From Clostridiales bacterium (GTDB lineage: Bacteria; Bacillota; Clostridia; Christensenellales; Aristaeellaceae): a stretch of 64,000 nt of DNA. Below the pieces are notes generated by a model. It ran no database searches. It saw nothing but the letters and a program-made list of their open reading frames with translations, and was not told the origin of the DNA. Where the stretch lies: NCBI GenBank assembly GCA_004557125.1, contig SFET01000003.1, forward strand, positions 62,001-126,000, in the 5' to 3' direction. A program made the translations under genes and the position numbers. This document shows positions 1 to 8,400 of the stretch, piece by piece; position 1 is the stretch's first letter, and each line of letters opens with the position of its first letter.

Positions 1-2397
1 AATTCTGTCCGCAGTAATGCTTCTCTGCGTCAGAGAACCGCCGTCGATGGTCGTCTGCGAAAGCTGTGCGGTACTGTTGGCATTATTGATGGCAAACACA
101 ATGGATTTATCGCTGCCAACGATGATAAGCCGTTCCACAGAGAGCGTTCCGGCATTGATCTTATTGGCGGTCAGATCAACGATTTTAGCATTTGTAATGG
201 AGCCGTCAGCGATCTGAATGGTTCCAACCGCGCCCTGCGCAATGAGTGCTGTTGTGATCGCGCCGAGGGCGATCTGTGCCGTTCCTATCGTTGCGTTGGC
301 AATCTGGGCATTTGTTATGGTGGCATTTGCGATTTTAGCGGCCGTCACCGCAAGGTTACTTATCTTCGCGGTTGTAATCGCTGCATCCTGAACCTTTGCC
401 GTCCCTATAGCCGCATTGGCAATCTGAGTTTCGTCCACAGCGAGAAGAGCGATTTTTGCCTTGGTAATAGCCGCGTCCTGAATGTTCGCCGTATCAACCG
501 ATGCCGATCCCAGCTTGGCATGAGTAATAGCCGCGTCAGCAATCTTCGCCGTTGTGACTGCCAGATTGGCGATGTTCGCTTCTTTGATAGCCGCATTGGC
601 GATCTGCGCGGACGTAATGGTCGCCAGAGCAATTTTCGCTGCTGTGATCGATGCGTCGGCGATCTCAGCCTGCGTGATGGTGCCCTTTGCGATACATGCC
701 GCCGTGATCGTAGCTTCCGCGATCTTTGCTGCTGTGATCGATGCATTTTCGATTTTTGCTTCGGTGATAGAAGCATCCGCGATCTTCGCGGATGTGATCG
801 CAGCTTCTGCAATCAAAGCGGAGGTGATTGACGCCGCTTCGATGTGAGCGGTCTGAATCGCTGCCATCTGAATATGTGCGGAATTGATCGCGGCATCACG
901 GATCTGCAGCGCATCAACCGAGCCGTCCTGCAATTGTCCGATGCCCACAGAATTGATGGCGATCTTGCTTCCGGTAATGCTGCCTGCCGGAATCTGCCGA
1001 GGAGAAATGGTATTTCCTTCCAGTCCGTCCGCAACTGTGCCGAGCGTCATTTTGGTATATTTTCGGGTCAGGCAGTCGAAGGTGTACTCCGTCATGCGAA
1101 GCGTGACTGCAATACCCAGTCGCTTCGTGACAACGCGAACACCGTCGCCCGGAAAGATATTCTGCAGATGACCGTACTGCCGGTATTCCTCGGTCTCCGC
1201 ACAGTTGATAAAGTCCACGGAAAGCGTGATCGTAGGAAGATCACAGCCGTTATCAAATTCCTTCTGTGCGGCTTTACGCATCTGGGAGTAGCACTGGCTT
1301 TTTGTTTTCTTCGGATTGTCCTTTGTCTTTTTCGGGTTTTCCTTGCAGTCCTCCACGGCAAGATGCGACCATCGGGCATTCGGATATTCATCCACATGCG
1401 GACTGTCCACATAGGTTTCCGGCAGATACAACAGTTCGCCGTCCTTGTCCTCGCCGGTAGGCATGATGCGCGTGATGACATCCGTATCGTCGACATCGTA
1501 ATTGATGCCGAGCAGGTTTTTTCCCTCGCGGATCTGCACGCCGCTGTCGAGACCGACACGCTGGATGAGATACACATCGAACCAGTCTCTCGCCAGTTCG
1601 CCGCCGTAGAAATGAACAACCCCGCTGTCGCCGATGAGGGCGTCAACAGGGTTGATGTTCACGAAGTCCACGGTGTTCGCATCGTCTTCCAGTTCCTCTT
1701 CGTCAGCAACGCTGTCGAGGTCGGAATAGAAGGTAAAGTCATGCCCGGACAGACAGCTGTCGGAGATGCCCTGCACAACCACGGAGCCGATGCGGGCTTT
1801 GTTGGGCTTGTAGGACTTGATCATATTGTCCAGTAGGTCATAAAAAATGTGCCGCGCGTAAACTGTGATCTTGTCCAGTTCCGGCACGACACGGTAGATA
1901 CGAAACGGCTGGTCTCTCTGCTGGGAAGCTTCCACGACTTCGCCGGTCGCTTCCGCGAGAGAATAATCTGTCCGAACATAGGTCAGATGGCTTTTTTGCA
2001 TGTATCCCTGCTTGCCGTCCGGCCCGATAACCTGATACCATGTGGAGGATGTCTTCTCGATCAGCGCAACCTGCTTGTTCTTTTTGTACTTCGCTAGCAC
2101 CTTGCCTTTCGTGGATGTGGAACTGCGGATCGGACGGCTGCTGCCATTCGTCTTGTAGATTTCCGTCGCGGACTGTGTGATGAGATTGACGTGCGGCGTC
2201 ATTGCGGACGGTACCGGCACACGCAAAATCCGTCCGGATTCGATGCGCTGCCATTTGCCGAGCTCGTCCAACGGATGAATCATCGTCAGCTCATATTCGC
2301 CGTTAAGGGTTTCAGAAACCTCGCAAGATGACGGGCACAGCGAGCCGATACCGTTGCCGGAAAAGTCCGTGGCGAACTTGTCGAAGATACAAATCAT
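1..2397 (-). CDS. Phage tail endopeptidase / tail-tip lysin (Tal), 3' end outside window
   Basis: Baseplate-hub protein of the prophage endopeptidase tail family, expected at the tail tip next to Dit. The frame is open for all 799 codons from an ATG preceded by AAGGAGGTG to the window edge. The N-terminal part has the family look; residues about 66-136 form an SH3b-like insert (IYKTNGSSRPIRS, then WYQV and GKQGYM). From about residue 470 to 742 the protein becomes a run of short Ala-Ile-x-x-Ala-(Lys/Gln)-Ile units about ten residues long, typical of fibre stalks. It follows Dit in the tail order but is separated from it by an AT-rich five-gene insert. Several long frames on the opposite strand come from its repeats and are not genes. 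Enzymatic activity is inferred from the family only. Confidence 0.85.
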   Translation of the reverse strand, partial: MICIFDKFATDFSGNGIGSLCPSSCEVSETLNGEYELTMIHPLDELGKWQRIESGRILRVPVPSAMTPHVNLITQSATEIYKTNGSSRPIRSSTSTKGKVLAKYKKNKQVALIEKTSSTWYQVIGPDGKQGYMQKSHLTYVRTDYSLAEATGEVVEASQQRDQPFRIYRVVPELDKITVYARHIFYDLLDNMIKSYKPNKARIGSVVVQGISDSCLSGHDFTFYSDLDSVADEEELEDDANTVDFVNINPVDALIGDSGVVHFYGGELARDWFDVYLIQRVGLDSGVQIREGKNLLGINYDVDDTDVITRIMPTGEDKDGELLYLPETYVDSPHVDEYPNARWSHLAVEDCKENPKKTKDNPKKTKSQCYSQMRKAAQKEFDNGCDLPTITLSVDFINCAETEEYRQYGHLQNIFPGDGVRVVTKRLGIAVTLRMTEYTFDCLTRKYTKMTLGTVADGLEGNTISPRQIPAGSITGSKIAINSVGIGQLQDGSVDALQIRDAAINSAHIQMAAIQTAHIEAASITSALIAEAAITSAKIADASITEAKIENASITAAKIAEATITAACIAKGTITQAEIADASITAAKIALATITSAQIANAAIKEANIANLAVTTAKIADAAITHAKLGSASVDTANIQDAAITKAKIALLAVDETQIANAAIGTAKVQDAAITTAKISNLAVTAAKIANATITNAQIANATIGTAQIALGAITTALIAQGAVGTIQIADGSITNAKIVDLTANKINAGTLSVERLIIVGSDKSIVFAINNANSTAQLSQTTIDGGSLTQRSITADRI

Positions 2398-2419
2398 GGG
2401 ATTTCACCTCCTTCTGGGC

Positions 2420-2449
2420 ATAATAATAGCGCCATCCTTAGATGACGCT
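2420..2449 (-). terminator. Terminator-like hairpin closing the AT-rich cassette
   Basis: On the minus strand a nine-pair stem with one mismatch (AGCGTCATC / GATGGCGCT, loop TAAG) is followed by ATTATTAT. It lies after the last gene of the AT-rich cassette and just before the ribosome-binding site of the tail gene. Confidence 0.55.
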
Positions 2450-2492
2450 TAGATCGACAAACTGAAGTTTGCCGAACTTTAAATAAAGTTTA

Positions 2493-2891
2493 TTAATCTG
2501 GTTTTATGTATGATTTAAAATATTCCATTGCTTGATTGGGTGAAATATTCATAGAGTTATCTATGGATACAAATGCCCTTGGCAAGTTGTGAAATCCCCA
2601 AACATATCTTTCGACTGTGTCTCTGTAATTCTTGGATTTTCCAGTCAAAATAGCATGACATTCCGCAAGTGTCTTGCTCATAAATAAGGCTAATTCATAA
2701 TAGTCATTGGAGTAATTAGGGTTGCTATGCAAATGTATAATAAGAAACTCTATCAATTTCTCTGCTTCGCAAATTTCTTTTTCCAACAGTACACGGTTTT
2801 TCTTGAGCAGCAGATTACTTCTGTTATATTTTTTGAAGTGAATCGATTTTGAATAAAGCTCATCGGCAAGTATTGAAATCATATGAATCAT
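2493..2891 (-). CDS. Hypothetical helical protein, last gene of the AT-rich cassette
   Basis: A 132-residue protein I do not recognise. The start ATG is preceded by AAGGA at about eight bases. The sequence is rich in Lys, Leu, Ile and Asn, looks wholly helical, and has no signal peptide or membrane segment. Base composition is clearly more AT-rich than the tail genes on both sides, as in the four genes upstream, so it was probably gained with them. Given the SF0329 and DUF2695 neighbours, an immunity- or toxin-related role is possible, but nothing in this protein shows it. Confidence 0.65.
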   Translation of the reverse strand: MIHMISILADELYSKSIHFKKYNRSNLLLKKNRVLLEKEICEAEKLIEFLIIHLHSNPNYSNDYYELALFMSKTLAECHAILTGKSKNYRDTVERYVWGFHNLPRAFVSIDNSMNISPNQAMEYFKSYIKPD

Positions 2892-2961
2892 ATGGCAATT
2901 CCTTCCTCAAAAGTAACTCTCCAAACTGGGATTTGTCGAATATTCATTGAAGATTGAGAAC

Positions 2962-3249
2962 TCACTCCAAATCATATCTCTCGTAACAATTCAAAAGAAC
3001 TTCGCAATCGCAGAAGCCTCCATCTGCATTAAGCTCCGCAACAATTTCGGTGATTTTCTCATCGTTACCGTCGTATTTCTTCGTAAGCCATTCTAATGAA
3101 TACTTCAATGTATGGTCGCAATCACAGTCCGCCAGCTTTTTATGAAGGAAATTGAACAGACTTTTTGCTTCTGCCTTATTAAGAATATACTTTTTCTGTT
3201 GGCTTAGCTTCCATTGTTGCAAAAGAGCTCTCTTTTCTTCTTTTGTCAT
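2962..3249 (-). CDS. DUF2695 family protein
   Basis: A 95-residue protein whose second half has the DUF2695 signature as I know it: a CDHTL segment followed by a WL motif, then GGFCDCEVLLN near the C-terminus. The family has no established function; the conserved Cys/His set suggests metal binding (inference). The start ATG has GAGGT seven bases upstream. It lies inside the five-gene AT-rich insert between Dit and the tail endopeptidase, spaced about 60-70 bp from its neighbours and probably on the same transcript. Confidence 0.75.
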   Translation of the reverse strand: MTKEEKRALLQQWKLSQQKKYILNKAEAKSLFNFLHKKLADCDCDHTLKYSLEWLTKKYDGNDEKITEIVAELNADGGFCDCEVLLNCYERYDLE

Positions 3250-3307
3250 CGTTCAATACCTCATATTCTGAAATTCAGTTCTATGCGCATACCTAACAAA
3301 TACGGAT

Positions 3308-3664
3308 TTACCTTCTAACGGAAACTTCTAATACAGTCTTGCAAGTTAAATAAACATATTCTTTTGATAGAAGTTCATAACTGTTCTCAATATCCGGCTC
3401 GTCAGGATCAACCGATATTCCAAATTCAGCCTCTTCAATCTGTAAATCAACATAATTCCCGCAAAAACGGCCTTGTAGTTCCATGCATTTATAATCTTTC
3501 AGCCAGTCGATATGAATTTCTACTCTTGTTAATCCCTGCTCAAGGAAATAGGACTTAAAATTGCCATTTAGATAATCTGCAAGCAGTTCATCAAAGACCG
3601 ATAGTTCTCTTGAATGACTTTTAAGGTACTGCTGTATTCTCTCCTTTTTTGATTGAAATAACAT
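3308..3664 (-). CDS. Hypothetical acidic protein, immunity-like size
   Basis: 118 residues, start ATG behind GGAGGATGAAAA. I cannot assign a family. The composition (acidic middle and C-terminal part, aromatic residues, predicted alternating beta strands such as RVEIHIDWL and YVYLTCKTV) and the size resemble small cytoplasmic immunity proteins of polymorphic-toxin loci. That is an inference from company and size, not from a motif. It stands between the SF0329-like and DUF2695 genes on an AT-rich transcript. Confidence 0.6.
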   Translation of the reverse strand: MLFQSKKERIQQYLKSHSRELSVFDELLADYLNGNFKSYFLEQGLTRVEIHIDWLKDYKCMELQGRFCGNYVDLQIEEAEFGISVDPDEPDIENSYELLSKEYVYLTCKTVLEVSVRR

Positions 3665-3695
3665 TTTTCATCCTCCGAATATACACAGCAAATTC

Positions 3696-4223
3696 TCATT
3701 TATCGCTCCCATCTGACCGGCAAGCCGGGATTTCAATACTTAAACGAAGTGTATAAAACTGCTGTACCCATTGGGGATAGGCTTTATATGATGCGTTGGC
3801 CTGAATCTGCTGAATTGTTCGCTTTCCGACTCTTTTGTCCATGATTGCCAGAATACGAATCAGACAATTATCACTGTCCAGTGCATCGGAAATGCTCATC
3901 TGTAGAAAATCTGTGGCTGCCTGCAAAAAATCCCAATCTGATAATGTGCAATTATTTTCCCATTTGCTTTTTATACCGGGATCATCATCATCCCAGATAC
4001 CTGTCTCTCTCCAGTGCGCGTGTATATCGCTCTCCTGTCTGTACATCTCAATCCATGAAAATACGACGAGTTCTTTTTTGTCCAGTCGAATCGAAGCTCT
4101 TCCGTATGAGTTGTGAACATCAGAATAACGCGTCATGAAATAGCTTATTCGATCCTTTAGGGGATTACAAAGGCGGTCACTTAACTGCTTATTCAAATAC
4201 GACCATGACTTAAAATGGTGCAT
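3696..4223 (-). CDS. SF0329 family protein
   Basis: A 175-residue protein matching the SF0329 family: an N-terminal WSYLNKQL...LCNPLKDRISY block, a GRASIRLDKKE strand, and a C-terminal LAIMDKRVGKRT...QQFYTLR block. The family is often found in toxin-immunity neighbourhoods; no biochemical role is known to me. The ATG at 4223 is chosen over an upstream TTG because GAGGG lies about seven bases before it. It is the second gene of the AT-rich cassette. Its presence is the main reason to read the cassette as immunity or defence cargo. Confidence 0.72.
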   Translation of the reverse strand: MHHFKSWSYLNKQLSDRLCNPLKDRISYFMTRYSDVHNSYGRASIRLDKKELVVFSWIEMYRQESDIHAHWRETGIWDDDDPGIKSKWENNCTLSDWDFLQAATDFLQMSISDALDSDNCLIRILAIMDKRVGKRTIQQIQANASYKAYPQWVQQFYTLRLSIEIPACRSDGSDK

Positions 4224-4237
4224 TCCTTGTCCCTCAT

Positions 4238-4672
4238 CAAATTCCAATTTGTCATTTTCTTGTTTTGTCTATACTATTTATATTTTCCCCAGTCCTGAAG
4301 CATTTCTCTGAAATAGGAGCTGTCATAATCTGTCGCCAAAGGTTTGATATTCAGAATAGAACAGAAATAATCGTTGCTCTTACACCATTCTATGATCTTT
4401 TTATCTGTTATGAAATCAGGCGGAGCGGTAAGACAGATGAGAGTTCCGTTTTTGCCGCCATAGAGCGGTATATGTCCAAACGCTGTGATTCCTTCGCCGA
4501 AAGATGGATTCTCAATGAAATCAAATCCAAACTCTGACGCAGCTCTTCTAAAATTGGCAGTAGCAATTTGCAACTCAGTTTTTGTGATCATTCTATTCAC
4601 CACTTTTTCTATTTACGTTTTATTCTTATGCGTTGTTTCATAACGATTCTGTCTCACAAATTCCAATTTGTC
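4238..4672. repeat. 16-bp direct repeat flanking the first cassette gene
   Basis: CAAATTCCAATTTGTC occurs at 4238-4253 and again at 4657-4672. Each copy lies just upstream of a minus-strand gene (starts at 4223 and 4591). The core CAAATT-CC-AATTTG is a near-palindrome, so it may be a regulator site; it may instead mark a duplication or insertion of the 4274-4591 gene. Confidence 0.5.
4274..4591 (-). CDS. Hypothetical protein, first gene of the AT-rich cassette
   Basis: 105 residues from the ATG at 4591; an in-frame GTG start slightly upstream is possible, but GGTGA lies at a good distance before the ATG. I do not recognise the family. It has aromatic and Gly-rich segments (FGHIPLYGGKNGT, LICLTAPPDF) and a C-terminal amphipathic stretch, with no export signal. 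It is promoter-proximal in the cassette and is bracketed by the 16-bp repeat. Confidence 0.6.
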   Translation of the reverse strand: MITKTELQIATANFRRAASEFGFDFIENPSFGEGITAFGHIPLYGGKNGTLICLTAPPDFITDKKIIEWCKSNDYFCSILNIKPLATDYDSSYFREMLQDWGKYK

Positions 4673-4678
4673 GAGATG

Positions 4679-4707
4679 ATTATAACACAAATCAGACTTT
4701 CTTGAAA
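4679..4707 (-). promoter_or_regulatory. Probable sigma-A promoter of the AT-rich cassette
   Basis: On the minus strand TATAAT (4679-4684) is preceded, after a 17-base spacer, by TTTCAA (4702-4707). It reads into the cassette gene that starts at 4591 and lies directly downstream of dit. The -10 is perfect and the -35 weak. An independent promoter inside a late operon is typical of prophage cargo. Confidence 0.55.
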
Positions 4708-4718
4708 GCATACCAGCG

Positions 4719-5417
4719 TTATAATGTTCTCCAATTCGGTGATACCACCACGCTCGTTACATCTCCATCCCAGCTGATGGCATTCACACCGGGCGAGAGC
4801 AGCGGAAAGTCGCCTTCCATCTTCTCGTTGCAGGAACCGTCGTCATTGTAGACCTCCTGCAACACGGAGTCGATTATGATTTCGCCGTCCACATCCGTCA
4901 GTTCTATGATCTGCATTCCGACCATGAGTGTGATGTCGCCGTTGCCGGTGATCGTAATGACCGGCTCGGAAGCAACGCATCCGGGATTGGTGATGAAATC
5001 GCCGGAATGCGCAATGACCGTCTCCGAACTGTCGTCCAGATGAAAGAACGGCTTGCAACGGAAATTCACGCTGAAGCTGCGGTGCGGATTGCCGCGCAGG
5101 ATGACATCGAACGGGATCTGGTTGACAATCCGCGCTTCATAATATCCGCCTTGCCGGTTGGCAAAGGTCACTCGTCCAGCGCCTTTCAGCCAACCGGCAA
5201 TGGTGGGAATCTGCGTGGGATCCGCAATGACGCACTGCGCGACCAGAATCATATCGTCATACACATCATCGGCTTCAATCGTTGTCAGGCTTCCAGCCTT
5301 GCCGGGTACATTGGTATAAGTCGCTCGTTCGGCGGGCAGCGTGATCGGCGGTTGTTCCGTCACATGGATGCCCTTTGTGGTGCACTTCACGCCGTTCCAT
5401 TCAAACCAGTCGTTCAT
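4719..5417 (-). CDS. Distal tail protein (Dit)
   Basis: Siphovirus distal tail protein, which forms the hexameric hub joining the tail tube to the tip. The 232-residue sequence starts NDWFEWNGVKC, has the conserved opening strand pattern and a GLYV-like TLPAERATYTNVPGKAG stretch, and ends in a galectin-like beta domain, as in phage tail family proteins (TIGR01633 type). It begins 12 bp after the tape measure gene with a purine-rich site, in the usual order tape measure - Dit - Tal. The next late gene, the tail endopeptidase, is displaced by the inserted cassette. Confidence 0.88.
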   Translation of the reverse strand: MNDWFEWNGVKCTTKGIHVTEQPPITLPAERATYTNVPGKAGSLTTIEADDVYDDMILVAQCVIADPTQIPTIAGWLKGAGRVTFANRQGGYYEARIVNQIPFDVILRGNPHRSFSVNFRCKPFFHLDDSSETVIAHSGDFITNPGCVASEPVITITGNGDITLMVGMQIIELTDVDGEIIIDSVLQEVYNDDGSCNEKMEGDFPLLSPGVNAISWDGDVTSVVVSPNWRTL

Positions 5418-5429
5418 AAACTGCCTCCT

Positions 5430-8400
5430 TTACGCCATGCCCCGACCGAGCTTCTTTCGCCGTGTCAGGGATGCGATTTCGATAGCCAGCGAGTGAACAT
5501 CCTGTTCATCCCGCACGTAGAGTTTATCCACCTGAATGGTGGAAGAAGAGTCCTGATTATAGGTCGTCCGGCGCTGATCGTAGGTGTTACCGGAAGCAAC
5601 ACCGCCAATGGCAGATTCCGTCATGTACCGGGCAGCGTTCCGGATGGCTTTCGACTGCGCTTCGGTCTCTGCCAAAACGCCCTCGCCGAAGCCTTTCATG
5701 GTCATGCGACCGACTTCATCACGAAAGACGCGAGACGGCGAATGAATCTGCAGCTCGGACTTCGCCGCATTGACGGCGGATCTTGCGGCGTTTCGCATTG
5801 CGGTCACCACAGCGGAGCGACCAGCATTGATACCGGCAACCAGTCCATTCATCGCGCTCACGCCCAGAGGACGAAGAGAGGAAGCGTTCAGGTTTCCAGA
5901 GATCGCGCTCTTGGCATTGCTGCCGACGCTGTTACCAGCGTCAGCCAAGCTGTATCCGCTCATGCTCTCGGCAAGACCCGACATTGCGGTAGTACCCAGA
6001 TCAGTGAACGTTCCTTCCGGAAGCGAGGCTTGCAGCGCGGACCCCAACGCAGAAGCAATGGTTGAAGCATCGCCGGAGAAGTCATACTCCGTCGCGCCCT
6101 GTCCGATACCGGCAGAGACGTTTTCGCCCATCGGTACCATACGCTGCGCGGGAGAATGGCTGTTGAATGCGGAAGCAAGCGCCGCGTCCAACTGCGAGGC
6201 GACCGTTTCCGCGTCGGCGTCCCATCCGGCTTCGGTCATGCCTTGCGCGATGCCTTCCTTGATGTGAGCGCCGGTCTCTGTTTCATCCAGCCCGTTCAGG
6301 AAGTCGAGGATGGCCTGCAAATTCTCCATGTCTTCCTCGCTGACTTCCGCGCCGGTCTGGATGGCAGTAACGACCTCGGCAACGTATGCGGAGAGCTCCG
6401 CGACCGTTTCCGAACTGAAATCATTCTTCATGCTGCTGTCCAGCGTGCCATGATTCGTCGCGCCGGTCAGCCAGTTCCAGAAGCCGCCTTCCTGATATTT
6501 CTGGATGCGCTTCATGGCAGATTCGATCAAGCCCATCGTCGTAATGGGCGCGATGCCCGCTGCTTTGCCGAAGTTCGTCACGCCGAGCTTATCGATTTCA
6601 TCGACTTCCTCACGTAGCTGTGAAATAGCTTCTTCGCTGCCGGAAAGCTCCGGTGTAATGATGACGTGCAGCGTTCCGTCCGAATCGAGCGACGCGATGG
6701 TGTCCGCTGTGAGCGTTCCTTCGGGAACAGATTCTATCGGAATCTCGACGCCGTCCTGCCAGACCTTCAATTTACCATCAGCGATGTATTTATCAACAGC
6801 GCCATCTTCCAGCTCACCCAAACGAACAGGAATCTCCAGCTCCATGTCCGGATTTTCTTCTTCAAAGCTCTTAAAGCCCAGATAGTCATAACCGGTAATG
6901 ACCACGCGCGTTTTCGGCTGCGGAATCGTGATGCCTTCCGCTTCCTTATATTCCGTGATGTACGCGGTAAAGGATGTGAGCAGCGCTGACTTGTCGCAGT
7001 TTGTCGCTTCGGCATAGGTATTGACCAGCGCCGAAATCTGATCCGGCGAGAGCGCGGAAAGATCCACGCCTTCCGCTTCGAGGTATTTGGCGACCATTGC
7101 AGTAATGTCGTCCGGTGTGAGCGCCGTCGTAGACGCGCCACCGGTAATCTCCTCGTAAGCCATGACGAAAGCCGTCACCGCGTCCGGGGAAAGTCCGGTC
7201 GTATCGATACCTTCGCCTTCGAGGTACTTCATGACATACGCAGTGATTTCATCCGGTTTGAGTGTAGATACATCCGCGCCGTCAGCGAGTTCTTTGTACG
7301 CGGAGACCATCGCCGTTACGTTTTCCGGCGTGAGCGCGGAAACATCCGTTCCGGTCGTCGCTTCGGCATAAGCATTCACATACGCGAGGATGCCCTCAGG
7401 CGTGAGTGAAGACTTGTCCGCGCCTTCCGGCTTTTCAGTATACTTGTCGATAAAGGCATCGACATGGGGCTGCTGGGCTTCCGCGTTTTCGGCAGCAGTA
7501 TATCCGCTGACGATAGCATCTGTGGTGATGGAGCCGGGGTTGGCAGCGAATTCATCCCATCGTGCCTGTGCACCGGTCATGTCGAGGTCGGTCGTGATTT
7601 TCAGGACTTCCTCCGGCAGCGATTCGTCAAACATCGAATACAGCCCCGGCAGGTCGGTCTTAATGAGATCGAGATAATCCGCGACACCGGCAAACTGGTC
7701 GAGCGCGGAGGAAACATCGATATCCGGAAACAACGACTGGATCTCCGTTTCCGTCAGTCCCTGATCCAGCAGCGACTGAATCTGCGTGAGCATTCCGAGG
7801 TATTCCGTCAGAGCGCCCTCATCCATTTCGGAGGAGAGGCCTTGCAGTTCGGTCAGGATGGCAGGTTTGTCAGCTTCGCTCGCCATGCTATATTTGCGCA
7901 GCGTGGTGAACAGGTCGCCGACCTGCGTTTTTGCCTGCTGGATATCTTCCTGATTCCATACGGGTGTGACCACGCCGGACAATGTTTCTGCATATTCCAG
8001 CGCAGCTTCACGACGCTGCTGATTGTAACGCTCGTCCAGATCCTTCTGGGCACGCTGGCGTTCGGTCAGTCCGTCTTCCAGAACCGTCTCGTTATCCAGC
8101 AGTCCGATGACTGCCAGTTCCTTATCGTACTGTTCATCGATGGCGCTGTTGATCGCCGCCATACCTTCGGCAGCAGCAACCATCGCATCTTCGTAGACGG
8201 AGACGCTGGCGTCAGACTGTCCGCGTGCCTGTGCTCGTGCGACCTCCGCAGCAACTTTCTTTTCAATGGTGTCGAATCCGTCCGCGTCTGCGGGCGTGAG
8301 ATTGTACTTGATTTCGAGAGCTTCCCGAGCGTCGATCAGCTCCTGCAGACGGATTTTTTCGCTGTCCGTCAGATAGCCGTTCTGTCTCTTTTTCAGGAGT

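Noticed and set aside
844..1836. A 330-codon plus-strand frame opposite the tail protein, and Arg/Cys/Asp-rich frames at 405-847
   Set aside because: They mirror the regular tail-protein repeats; no start site or family resemblance.
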